Below, in pieces: positions 1 to 10,557 of a stretch of DNA of 15,461 bases. Source of the stretch: Acanthaster planci (Eukaryota > Echinodermata > Asteroidea > Valvatida > Acanthasteridae); the NCBI RefSeq assembly GCF_001949145.1, contig NW_019091358.1, forward strand, positions 2,921,322 through 2,936,782, read 5' to 3'. The notes beneath the pieces are model-generated. The model was not told the origin of the DNA and did not search any database. It saw only the letters and a list, made by a program, of their open reading frames with translations. Each line of letters starts with the position of its first letter. Position 1 is the stretch's first letter. Made by a program: the position numbers and the translations under genes.

Positions 1-79
1 TTCAATGGGGCCTGCTGCTGGATAGAGCTTTGCATACTGGGCATACCACAGCCCAGCAGTCATGGTCAAAAGGGTTAAA

Positions 80-109
80 CTGGGGTCTAAAATTATTAGA
101 CAGCCCCAG
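80..109. repeat. Short hairpin in AK6 intron 2
   Basis: Arms CTGGGGTCTAA (80-90) and TTAGACAGCCCCAG (96-109) pair over 11 bases with three unpaired bases and a five-base loop. No function can be assigned. Confidence 0.5.
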
Positions 110-620
110 ACAGATCAAAGTCAGTTCTGTGAGCAACAGGTCCTAAGGAAGGCAAACTCCATTCTTGCAAGTATACTAATAACCGTGTGCTAAAAACCAC
201 GTTTCAGTTTCTACTATCAGGACGCTGTCTCAGATGTCGTTGGAAAACTAATAGGACAAAGTTTTCCTTCATTCCTATGGCAATCATATTTTTAAATAAT
301 GTTTAACTGTACGTGTAATAGTCAAGTTGTATGTTTTCACGATCCTCAATCTTTTTATTGTGCATAAAATGATATCTTTATTTTTACATTTGTATCATTT
401 CTATTTATATTTTGTTCACTTATTCACTGATTTTAAGTACAACAAATATCTCTGGGTGAAAAGTTGTATCAATTTCAATGCTTATTCTCTCTTATAACTA
501 ACTGCATTTGTATGAAATTAATGTTTTGAATTTTGTTGAATGTTAGTAACTATTCCTAGAGCATGAACTGCCACTGCACGTAATTGCCTTTATCAATTAA
601 TAAAGTACTGAAACAAACTG

Positions 621-643
621 AATTAAATTGAATTGAATTGAAT
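621..643. repeat. AATTG/AATTA tandem microsatellite
   Basis: AATTA, AATTG, AATTG, AATTG, AAT are read in series. It is a short pentamer microsatellite inside the AK6 intron. Confidence 0.7.
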
Positions 644-756
644 CAACAGAAGTCATTAGCAAGCGGCTTTATCTGATTCCCATTAATACATGTATGCTAT
701 ATCTAGCCACAGCAAAGTAAACCGGGCACAGCCCATGGAGGGGTACAAGTTATTCA

Positions 757-1562
<806 letters not shown>

Positions 1563-2007
1563 AGTTATTCTTCCCTAGAGTAGAAACAAAACTGTCAAGT
1601 TGCAACACTGGGTGAAAAACGAAAACACTGATGTATGTACGTGTACAGTACGTACAAAATGTACATGTTAAAGGTCTCTGACTGTTTCTCTAGTTAATCA
1701 TTATTTTTTTATAATGTAAATATATTCAAATACAGCCTAGATCGGATCGATTAGATAAAATAATATTATCAATTTCGTGAAATCGATTTGTTCTTAAGAG
1801 TCTATTCTTAAAATCTTTGCATTATTAGAAGAAAAAAATAAATTAATATTACTAGATAGAGCCTATCATGGCTGCTTCCATGCATTTCCTCTAAACATAT
1901 CGAACCAACATCTGTGCTCAGCTGTACTTCTTTGTGAAACTGTGGTCTTATGTGTTGTGTGTCACCTCGCCTTTTCGGAATTCTCTTCAAGTGTTACATC
2001 GGGAACC
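1563..2007. promoter_or_regulatory. Shared divergent promoter region of AK6 and C1orf43
   Basis: 445 bases separate the AK6 start codon (minus) from the C1orf43 start codon (plus), so the two transcripts must start within this gap or overlap, unless either has a distant 5' UTR exon. It contains a GTAC-rich palindromic cluster at 1631-1668 (GTACGTGTACAGTACGTAC at 1637-1655) and an AT-rich centre near 1690-1850. No clear TATA box can be assigned to either side. The promoter role is inferred from gene geometry. Confidence 0.6.
1631..1668. repeat. GTAC-rich palindromic cluster
   Basis: Several overlapping self-complementary words (GTAC, TACGTGTACAGTACGTA, GTACATGTTA) lie between the AK6 and C1orf43 start codons. 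A similar and longer cluster lies in the other divergent promoter of this window. Confidence 0.6.
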
Positions 2008-2070
2008 ATGGGAAATGTTGCTTCTATGGTCAATACTACATTAATCCTTATTGCAGGAACTGGAAGCGCG
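2008..2070 (+). CDS. C1orf43: C1orf43 coding exon 1
   Basis: Residues 1-21, MGNVASMVNTTLILIAGTGSA, cover the short luminal end and first half of the membrane helix. The exon ends on a codon boundary before donor GTAAGT. The start has the context GGAACCATGGG. Confidence 0.88.
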
Positions 2071-5000
2071 GTAAGTAACCAGCACTGCAGCGCACATTAC
2101 CCCCAGAACGTAACTTAGGTCTGACGTCCGCTCCGCTCCCACATACCCCCAGAACTGTGGGACGGACGTGGGACCCCTCAATGATGGGGGTAGGCACACA
2201 TCACAACTCGAGGACTGTCCCTGCATGCCCTATAAGCCTTATCGCAAATACTGCATGGGTGATTTTGCACAATAAGAAAGGCATTGTGGGAAGGAAAAAG
2301 GGGCAGAGAAGTCCCTTAGGCTTATTTGAGGACAAAACCAGTCCCCCGAGAGAGAGAGCATGTCTTCTTAAAAGGGGTTTTTTCCAACAAGCCTACATGT
2401 AAGTCAAAAATATCCACATGTCATATTTGCCATTCATACTTAGTTATTTAAGTTGATTTTATGAACTTTGTGCCATGTCACTTGATTAACTATACATGCT
2501 ATATGTAAAGGTTAATGTGGGTATATTCAACCGGCGGGAGAATTCAATCATTTACTACTAACAAGTCGATAAAATACGTACTTAAATGTTGTTGTAATAG
2601 TGTCAAATGTAATCATTAGTTCCTACCCTTAATTTTTGAATCGTGAAAAGTTAGAAAAAGTCTGGGTGATTTTTGTAAATAATGGTAAATATGGGGGTGA
2701 CTATCTGTGTCCGCGTCGCAGAGGTCATGCTTACAGGGTCACGTAAATGTGAGTAATTTGTGTGACGTTAAATATTCATGACCTGGAACAAAGAAGAAAT
2801 GTCAATCATTTATGTCGTCAGCAATCAGCTGGAACTATGATTGGTTGGTACAGTGTATGCTAGATAGGATGGACTACTGAAGGGGTGGTCGAATACTGCC
2901 TAGCAGAGGGTGCTGTGGAGTGTGTTTTTGACAACTGCATTGCGGGTACTTACCTAGCATGCCTACACATGTACATGCAGTGTGGCGCGTTGCATGATTT
3001 CAACTGCAGTTAAAATTTTGGTTCAGTTTATTCTTAATGACTGTGAGAGGTTGTTATAATGTGAAGGCTCTTTTGATTGTATTTTTTATTCCAACTATTT
3101 TACGATTATATGAAAATAGCAAGTTGAAAAAGCTGTTAAAAATGTCAATCAAGGCTGATGGTGATGCCGGCACTGACACTGAACACCTCGGAGACATCTG
3201 TAGTCCTGAAATTTATTGCAAGCAAGATTGTACCTCCGTTTTCTTTAATTTTGCATATTTCCTATTGTCGAAGTTTGACAAAGATTGTGAATGTGTTAAT
3301 AATTTGTTCACATTCTTTGAAGCCTTGTCTCGCCTTATACTTTATTTGACCAACTGGAAATTCTCAAATAATACCCTGAAGGCCATGAAATAAACCCAGC
3401 CAGAATTTGGCTTCTTAAAGGCAGCCTCCCCAGTTCTCATTCTGTCTCACTCAAGTCTTAAAAAAAGTGACCACACCCTTTTTGGAAATGGAATACCCCA
3501 CCCAGCGGTATTGATCTCGTCTAGAATTTGGAAGAAATCCAAACTGTACAGAGGGAATGTATGGCCGTTATATGTAAACTTTGACGCTGTTGTAAGCGGC
3601 GGTAAAATTTCCCCTCTACCCCGGTCCAAAACTGCCACAGCTGGACAAATTTTCCTGCACAATGACCACTTCATTCAAAAGGTCAAAGTTCATGGACTGT
3701 AACCACCAATGTTTGCATAAATACTCTGAAAGGTAAATAACTAATAGTGATATCCATAGTTCCTGTGAGTTTCCATCCCTTTTATTTTAATGAAACAAGC
3801 CCTTTCTTATCCAGTCAAACCCCCCCCCACCTATATTATAAAGATGCGATTTTCAGAAAAATGTTTCATGAGGTGTTTTCCCCTCCCTTTAATGTGCCAT
3901 CGCAGACTCCTGTTTGCAAGTTCTTATACTCTGCACAGTAGATGATGCACATTTGAATGTGCTTAGGCCAACACACATAGGTGCTTTTGAATGCCAACTT
4001 GTCATGGGGCAAATTTCACCTGCTGGTCAACAATGCATTGTTACTTGTTCAACTGTGACACTGAGCACATGGGCAAAGTGTCATTGGAAAGAAGACATTC
4101 AGGCCTTTCTGGAGACATAAAATGCTTAATTAAGAAATCTGCAGTTTTCCTATAAATTATGGTTGTATTTGGGTTTCCTTTATTTTGATATGCCCTGTAC
4201 ATGTACTTGTAATCAAATATTTTCAGGCCTCTATTCTGATGCCACAGACAATTTAGTTTGCTTGTTTTTGCAGGGGTTCTTATTTACACTTATCTTGGTC
4301 TTTCCAGCTGCTCCTTGTTGTCATTATATTCATCAAGCGACAAATCATGCGGTTTTCTCTGAGCTCCCACCGAAGTCCCCATGTTCCCATTGGACACAGT
4401 GCCCCGAGAAGCCTACAGGTGGAAATTGAGCAGAAACTGACGCACGTCTCGAGAATGAAGTATGAGCCACGACTGCTAGGAGATGACGACTACAGATTGA
4501 AATTTCTCAGTGGAGAAAATACCACTGGAGGTAAAACCAAAGAAAAAGGGGAAAGAAAAGAGAAACAAGATGGTGAAATGTTTGAATGGTTGCTTTTATA
4601 TAAATGTGATTATCCCTCGACTATGGTCGGGATGGTCCCAACTGTAGCATTGTATTTGGGCTGGCCCAACTATAGTTGGAAAAGTTGAAAACTTTGTACA
4701 GAAAATTTCTCCACCTTCTCTGGGTTTTTGCGGCTCAAACTAACAGAATTCATCCAAACTAATGTATACCAATATGGCATTTCTTCCCTAATACAAACAG
4801 AAATGGATTCTGTAAGTGCAAGTTACCAACAGAAATGAAATGACATTGCCTATAGTTAGGCAAGCCCAACTGTAGCACTATTATAAGGATCATCCCAGCT
4901 ACAGTCGGGACAGATGCTTTGGTCGGTGCATAACAACTTTATCATGGTTGTTCTTCATGGTCTATTTTAACAGAGAAGTGCACCTATATCTACAGAATGA

Positions 5001-7981
5001 AAGCTGTTGATGCGTTGTCAAAATTAGGTAAGAATTGTTAGTTAAATTTGTAAAATTCTTATTAAATTAAATTTCATTTTCAGTGTTTTTGAATTTCATA
5101 GTTTCTGTTCAGTGGCATATCAAGGTCTTCTGTAAAATTTTTCCGCAGATGAGCAGCTGAAAAAAATTGAGTCTCGGAGATTGCGGCCTCCATGTGGGAA
5201 CTTGAAGGAGTACATTTTGAGTCTACGAGACCCTCCGCATGCACCTCTTAAAGGAGCTTCCGTCAACCTGTGTGGAGCCTTTGCAGCAGCTTATGAAAGT
5301 GCGCAGTATGGGCTTAAGGTAGCAAATAAGTGTCCGATATGAAAGGGTTTTGAAAGTGTGCAGAAGGTTGAACCAATCCACCGTTACTTTTTATCTTGCA
5401 TGAGAAAGATCAATTTCAGTCTTTGTCATATTTGTGGGATAGGGGAGGGACATGTAGGTTAGAGTGTGTGACTCTCTTTTTAACCCAGAAGTTAAATTTT
5501 TGTGCCTTTTCTACTGGCAGTATGTAACAGTACCTCCCTGTATGGTTTTTAGGGTGAGTTTATAAAGATTGAATAAAACAAATGGAAAAAATTTATTATA
5601 GTTAACAGATATCTCGATGAAAGATAGGATATAATGTCCACTCATGAACCTTTGACACAAGTAACTCATTTAAGAAATGATGATACGTATACAACTCATT
5701 TTGTTCAGAGGAACTTTGAACTTGCCTCATTCAGCTCACATCCTCACATAAAAATTAAGTCAATACTTGGATATAGACCAGTTTCATTGTAGTCTAGGTT
5801 CCTTTTCCTCTTGAGCAAACCTTTCAAAATATAACTCTATTTCTTCCCTCTGTCCTTTTTCCCACAGCCTTTCGGTGAGACAGAATATAACAACTTTATG
5901 ACACTCCTGCATGAGCTGTTATCATGGTGAGTGTGAAGAATTTCCTTGTATAGGATAAAAAAAAGGCCTTCCTCACTCCTCAGGTTTTTTTGTTTACATT
6001 GTCACTGTTCCATGTACTATCCTTGCTGTTTTGTGTCATGGTGGCTTTTTCTTCTGCAAGTCTAACCCTATTCAAACTATCTTACACTTTGCTAGAAACT
6101 CTCCCAGTTTTTGTACATACATGTGTCTCTTTTATTTTTTTCATATTTCCAACTGTTATTTTTCAAACCCCCTTTCACCACAAGTTAAAACGTCAGTATG
6201 ATTGACTCTGCAGTCGGACTTATTGAATCGCTCCTACAGTGGCACAAGTCTTTTGTTTACATTAAAGTGCATTTGTACACTTTCCAAAAGCCTTGGGGTA
6301 ATTTAACCCTAACCCCTTGGGTGTTTGTAAAATTAGATTGAAATCAGAGGATTTGGGACTGTTAAGGCTATACTTTGAATTAGAGTTTCACGAAGAAATG
6401 TGTACTTATGAGCCCATTGGGCTTGTAGCCAAAAACAGAGCTCACAGAAGCATCTCATTTTCTGTATAGTCATTTATCTTTGGTATAAACGTGCAGTGAG
6501 TTCTAAAGAATGTAATTGTATATAACCGGCAGGCAAATTTAACGAAACGTGGCGTACCTTTGAACCATGAGTATTAAAGCTTTGCACCACAAATTTGTGC
6601 TGTAGCTGCACATTATACTCGCATTCGATTTCTTGAAAACTTGCTTTGCTGCACAACGTTTTCATTATATTAAACTTATTGGACGAGGACGATAACAGCT
6701 TTTATGCTAGCTGTTCATCTACAATATTACAAACATTATCACCAGTCGTTAAATTACCTCTGCCCACCATTTAGAAAAATTCTTTGTCCTCGTCAGAAAA
6801 CCGGGCAGAAAATTTGGAGATCTCTCAAATCCAAACAAGTTTTTCATTAAACTTGTAAAATAAAGTTGTACATTTAAGCCTTGTTAAGTTCAGCAATGAT
6901 GAGCCTTAATCAAATGCTATTAGTTGGTCAAATCATTCATTGTCACATCGTTTGGCACAACTTACAGCACCTAAACTGATTGCGTAAGTTATGCCATAAT
7001 TTGTAATGCAAGTCGCGGACTTACAAACTGCATAAGTTTCATGATGTGGCTCTTAATTTATTGTGCAATATATGTAATAAAATGTAGGGGGGAATAGTTG
7101 ACGTTACACAGGTGTGTAAAGTTGCCTGAAACCGGCTACAGGGGCTTCATTTTATTACAGTGACACAAATATTTGTTCTTTTAATGATGTATCAGATATG
7201 CTCCATGCCACTGCATGGGAAAGACGCTGCATGTGCATATGGCATGTCATACACCATGGTATCTTGTGCTGAAGCACAAACCCTGCAGTTTCAATGATGC
7301 TGTGTGTGTGTGTTTGCTTCTGTTGTTCAAGAAAGAGGACGTGAAATTGAGTTTTGGCATTGGATTTTCTTTGGAGCCAAGACTTATTTTGAGCTGATAA
7401 ACCAAGTCTCAAAATTTGTTGTTTCTAGGTATATTTTCCAACTTTAGAAAATGGAATGTGTTCACGTTTCATACCATTTGTTCCAGTTAATAAACTTCAT
7501 GGTCAATTAAACTTTTTTCAGCATCCGGCACAAAGGTATGAAGAGTAAGAAATCAAGTCAGTCAAGTTCCCAGCATAAACAGCACACTTCCAGCAGCCAG
7601 CGTACCCACATCAGTAGGTCCACTGGTAGTCAGAAGACAAGGAGTCCGACGAAACCAATCAGCAAAGGTGATGTCAAAGCGGACCAACCAGGAGCCAGTA
7701 CTAGCCAGATGGAGTGGAACACGGAGAACATTCCTATGAGCCGCATCGCGTTGGGTCACGTGACCAAAAGGAACCACTCCAAAGCCGTCGGGAGGTCGGA
7801 GGAGTCGGTGGAACTCCTTGAGAGGAAACGAACATCGCGGGGCTCTGACGCGGGCAGCGACATCGACCGGGGTTCACGCACCAGAACCTCCAATTCGTCG
7901 TCCAGCCGAAGTGAGGAGACGCAGCCTCTGATGCCCAGCAGACTTGTGCAGCAGGAGTCGGTGTCTGAGGACATTTTGTGA
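2008..7981 (+). CDS. C1orf43: C1orf43 (NICE-3) family single-pass membrane protein, complete
   Basis: Six coding exons (2008-2070, 4308-4530, 4974-5027, 5149-5318, 5868-5926, 7522-7981) join in frame to 342 residues and a TGA stop. Seen: a hydrophobic segment at about residues 9-31, then the hallmark IKRQIMRF (human VKRQIMRF) with the same spacing from the start region, SPHVPIGHSAP (human GPHVPVGHNAP), KYEPRLLGDDD and YRMKAVDAL. YESAQYG..PFGETEY matches human YETARYG..FGQNEY residue for residue in length across the exon 4/5 junction. Human C1orf43 is about 253 residues; here the last exon adds a long Ser/Arg-rich tail. Known: a membrane protein, reported at the Golgi and in screens for phagocytosis regulators; its molecular function is not established. 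The start ATG sits at the family's usual distance from the membrane segment. Confidence 0.93.
2071..4307 (+). other. C1orf43 intron 1; no gene seen
   Basis: This 2.2 kb intron splits the membrane helix. It starts with a block of direct and inverted repeats (2098-2169) and has a GA run near 2349 and a C tract near 3822-3830. Open frames on both strands are short, low-complexity and match no family I recognise. Confidence 0.8.
2098..2169. repeat. Direct and inverted repeat block after C1orf43 exon 1
   Basis: TACCCCCAGAAC occurs exactly at 2098-2109 and 2144-2155. Overlapping it, ACGTCCGCTCCGCTCCCA (2124-2141) pairs with TGGGACGGACGT (2158-2169), with six unpaired bases in the longer arm. It begins 28 bases after the donor. 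Confidence 0.55.
4308..4530 (+). CDS. C1orf43: C1orf43 coding exon 2
   Basis: Residues 22-95 and the first base of codon 96. The acceptor is CTTTCCAG and the donor GTAAAA. It carries the second half of the membrane helix (LLLVVIIFI), KRQIMRF and HVPIGHSAP. This is the exon with the strongest family match. Confidence 0.94.
4531..4973 (+). other. C1orf43 intron 2, mostly a foldback element
   Basis: About two thirds of this 443-base intron is the inverted-repeat element at 4612-4912. The remainder is AT-rich and holds no coding match. Confidence 0.8.
4612..4912. mobile_element. MITE-like element with long imperfect terminal inverted repeats
   Basis: The left arm (about 4614-4679) and the right arm (about 4849-4911) are imperfect reverse complements. 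Blocks such as GGGCTGGCCCAACTATAG pair with the complement of CTATAGTTAGGCAAGCCC. Each arm also holds short near-palindromes, including a perfect 14-base one, CCAACTATAGTTGG at 4666-4679. The interior has no coding capacity, which fits a non-autonomous element about 300 bases long. No clear target duplication was found, so the ends are approximate. Confidence 0.6.
4974..5027 (+). CDS. C1orf43: C1orf43 coding exon 3
   Basis: A 54-base exon with acceptor TTTTAACAG and donor GTAAGA. It encodes EKCTYIYRMKAVDALSKL, corresponding to the YNYLYRMKALDAI region of the human protein. Confidence 0.92.
5149..5318 (+). CDS. C1orf43: C1orf43 coding exon 4
   Basis: Residues 114-170, with acceptor TTTTTCCGCAG and donor GTAGCA. 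It carries LKEYILSLRDPPHAPLKG and AAAYESAQYG, matching the human SYLLDLRNTSTPFKG and YETARYG blocks. Confidence 0.92.
5319..5867 (+). other. C1orf43 intron 4; nothing notable
   Basis: A 549-base intron with donor GTAGCA and a polypyrimidine acceptor. No repeat or coding match was noticed. Confidence 0.8.
5868..5926 (+). CDS. C1orf43: C1orf43 coding exon 5
   Basis: A 59-base exon encoding PFGETEYNNFMTLLHELLS and two bases of Cys190. The acceptor is TTTTTCCCACAG and the donor GTGAGT. The spacing from YESAQYG in exon 4 is the same as in the human protein, which supports the junction. Confidence 0.9.
5927..7521 (+). other. C1orf43 intron 5; no gene seen
   Basis: A 1.6 kb AT-rich intron with a short TG run near 7301-7314. 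Short open frames on both strands (for example within 5990-6205, 6474-6665 and 7155-7412) are hydrophobic or low-complexity translations with no family resemblance and no supporting splice pairs. Confidence 0.8.
7522..7981 (+). CDS. C1orf43: C1orf43 coding exon 6 and stop
   Basis: Residues 190-342, with acceptor ACTTTTTTCAG. IRHKGMKSKKSSQSSSQH resembles the human ARIGSSQRHHQS stretch. The rest is rich in Ser, Arg, Thr and Glu and is predicted disordered. It is GC-richer than the flanking DNA, as expected of coding sequence. The end reads EETQPLMPSRL then SVSEDIL and TGA at 7979-7981. Confidence 0.9.
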
Positions 7982-9254
7982 TAGACTCTCAGCAGATGGT
8001 GCCTCGAGACTTCCAGCATTTATTGAAACAGTCCATGGCCGAGACGTAACAGGGAAAGTATGTCACAAAATATCTTTTAAATTGTCGACTATTTCAGAAC
8101 TACTTCAAATCTGTTTTTGAAGTTTATTGTAAAGCTTGTTCCATTTTCTTTCATGATTATAGTCATTACATTTCAAGGGGTTTAGTATTGTGTAGAATTT
8201 AAAATGATATATGTATTTATTGAAAGACTTCAGTATTAGAGTTTTAATACAATGACCTTTTTTTTAATGGAAGTTTTATTTCATTGGAATAGGTAACAGT
8301 ACTTTATATACAACCTGTACATACAATGGGTGATGATATTTCATGTGAGGAAATCTTAATGGTCATTGCCGAACATGAATATGTATACCATGTATAGGTA
8401 TAATTGTGTGTCACTGTTGTACATGGTGTTGAGCGGTCAGCCATCATCTTTTTGCCAGAATTGATGCCGGTTGTTTCTTTGGACCGTTTTGAGTGTGGGT
8501 AAACTGTATGTACCTCAGGAAGATGACTGGTTAGACACAGATTTCATTTTTAAAGTGCCCAATGACTGTGGTCAATCTCAGTGGAAAACCAACGCTGGTC
8601 TTTCTCCCAAAGAACCAGTATAAGTGAACTTCCCTTCCGCTAAGGTTGCAAATCAAATTTGGAAGCTTCCATTAAGGGCAATAGTGCAGTCATCGACAAC
8701 TGCATGTGAGATCATGTTCACCATTTGAACACAAAGTGAGCATTCTGTAAATGTTTATATTGTTTTTCCTTCATTACCAGCCAATACTAAACATTTCCAT
8801 GTCAGGTACTCTACGGTCAACCAAAGAATTCTGTTATTATCACCATGATTTTCTTTTTTATTACATGATGAACAACTTCCACCGAGTCAGCAATAGTGAT
8901 ATACATTGTTTTGCACTGGGAACATGTACATGTGGGAGGTTAAAAAACCACTGAAATCAAAACTGAATCAAACTAGAACATTTGTCATTGCATGTTGTGA
9001 GTTGCACCAGTGGGTAGACGCACCTTGAGAGCACCTTGGAAATCCATCCAAATCCTGTAAATTTGTGAAGATTGTAACAATCGAAAACCATTGAACAAAA
9101 ATGACAATCAGGTCTTCATTTGAGCCACAATTGCAACACGATACTGCAGTGGTCCAATATGTTGTATGCTGTTATATTTATAGCAGGCGACCTTAAAGTG
9201 GCAGAGTACACTGTGTAACTTCGTAGTGCTTGCTAGGCTGGTGTTTAATCAGGC

Positions 9255-9272
9255 TGGCACTGCACAGTGCCA
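9255..9272. repeat. Near-palindrome TGGCACTGCACAGTGCCA
   Basis: Eight-base arms TGGCACTG and CAGTGCCA are separated by two bases. It lies in the convergent intergenic region. No role is known. Confidence 0.55.
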
Positions 9273-9627
9273 CAAAATTCAATGTTGTATTTTGTTGCTT
9301 CGGCATGGTTCTCATGTCTGCCATGTTGGATTTTGCTGCATTTAGCCGTGTGCCTGACAAGAACCCCATGGGGTTTGGGCAAGTCTTCTTTCACTACTGA
9401 TTGCATTTTATCCACAGATGACGTTGATACTGATGCAGCATAACCTGACCATAGTGGGAGAAGCAAGTCTTTAAAAAGCAACAGCTTGACAAAATATATT
9501 ACCACAAAGTTGACTCCCTCAGGCATTTTGAAATAGCCTGTAACTACCAGATTTACAGAAACATTTCCTGCCACCATTTATCTATGCTTATGTTTTTAAT
9601 TCTATCAAGGAAACCTGATTATCAAAG

Positions 9628-9635
9628 CTTTTGAA
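9628..9635. repeat. Left target-site duplication of the hAT-like element
   Basis: CTTTTGAA, matching CCTTTGAA at 9759-9766 at seven of eight positions. Confidence 0.65.
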
Positions 9636-9758
9636 CAGTGGCATATCCAGTAGGGGGGTGTTTCTCGCCCAACATCTTGTTGAATGAGCCTAAAGCCGCA
9701 TTCACTTTAGAATTTACCTCCCCCCCCAAACACACACCAAAAGCTGGATACTCTACTG
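9636..9758. mobile_element. hAT-like miniature element with target duplication
   Basis: The left end CAGTGGCATATCCAG and the reverse complement of the right end, CAGTAGAGTATCCAG, match at 12 of 15 positions, and both are followed by G-rich tracts. The element is flanked by CTTTTGAA (9628-9635) and CCTTTGAA (9759-9766), an 8-base direct repeat with one mismatch. Eight-base duplications and inverted repeats starting CAGTG or CAGGG are typical of hAT transposons. At 123 bases with no open frame it is a non-autonomous copy. Confidence 0.72.
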
Positions 9759-9766
9759 CCTTTGAA
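9759..9766. repeat. Right target-site duplication of the hAT-like element
   Basis: CCTTTGAA, directly after the right inverted repeat that ends in CTCTACTG. Confidence 0.65.
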
Positions 9767-9978
9767 GATACATGTACCTCCTCAAATCAAAATCAAAAGA
9801 TGAGGCGCTTTTGTCAGGACACTGTCTTAAGTGCTCCGTTCCCAAGTTTACACCCAGCACGATCAGAAAATTGGATATTTTGGCCAAGGCATTTGAACAT
9901 ACCGTAATTCCATCCTCTTATCTGTACATGTACTATTGTAAAATACAAGTGCCATTTTAAAGTACTTTTCTTTTTTAC

Positions 9979-9984
9979 AATAAA
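9979..9984 (+). promoter_or_regulatory. Candidate poly(A) signal for C1orf43
   Basis: This AATAAA is the clearest one noticed on the plus strand after the C1orf43 stop, about 2.0 kb downstream. If used, the 3' UTR is long and would carry the hAT-like element. A nearer non-canonical signal cannot be excluded. Confidence 0.3.
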
Positions 9985-10557
9985 ATCTGAAACTTTCTAA
10001 TATGGCTGCCTTATTTAGGGTCATGGTCATTTCTGAGTCTAAAATATTTTGCTTTTTTCCCACTAGTTAACCACATCGCACCGGGGGCATATATGAATGT
10101 TGATTCTGCTTGGTTTTTCCATTTTTTTCAGTTTTCAAAATTCCTTAAAAATTCATATCTTCATTTACTCGACACAACCACATGAAGGACTGTCTGGTCT
10201 CTTACTCTAATCTGACAGACAACATCTACTGACGTTGGAGTATTTCAGCCAGGCCTGCCGCTTTGTAAAAAGAGCCCAGACTGTGCCGTGTTGTGTAATT
10301 TTCTTTTGTTCCCGAAACGGGCACAGTGCACTGCTGATGTCTTTTCAATAGGGGCCAGATTAGTGTGCAGCGGTACTGTGTGGCTCATCACTGCAGTGAT
10401 GCAGTGCTTTTGTCCCCAGTAGTAATCCGCTCGCACTGAATCCCATAAACCATGGTATACTGTTTTAAAACAAGGGTGGATTATCTCCACTTTAGACAGT
10501 GAAAAAATGTTGGTAATTCCCAGCAGCCTGGTCTGTTGTTATGAGTACGGTCTTTTG

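Larger units (their letters stand above)
7982..10557. other. Convergent intergenic region and 3' UTRs of C1orf43 and Gdown1
   Basis: 2.6 kb separates the two stop codons, which face each other. The region should hold both 3' untranslated parts. It contains the hAT-like miniature element at 9636-9758, a near-palindrome at 9255-9272 and a plus-strand AATAAA at 9979-9984. No coding region could be supported. Confidence 0.7.

Noticed and set aside
1-66. Protein-like minus-strand translation containing LWYAQYAKLYPAAG
   Set aside because: It does not match the next AK6 segment, is cut by the window edge and sits in a short near-palindromic stretch, so coding cannot be supported.
598-605. Plus-strand AATAAA as the poly(A) signal of a gene to the left
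   Set aside because: No plus-strand coding region precedes it in the window, and such words are common in AT-rich introns.
3037-3393. A 118-codon plus-strand open frame in C1orf43 intron 1
   Set aside because: AT-rich, low-complexity translation with no family match, and it lies between exons whose junction already gives the exact family spacing in the membrane helix.
7562-8019. Minus-strand open frames over C1orf43 exon 6
   Set aside because: Antisense shadows of the Ser/Arg-rich tail. The plus-strand frame is fixed by splice phase.
9245-9577. A 110-codon open frame on the minus strand between C1orf43 and Gdown1
   Set aside because: Its translation resembles no family I know, has no splice or start support and lies in likely 3' UTR sequence.
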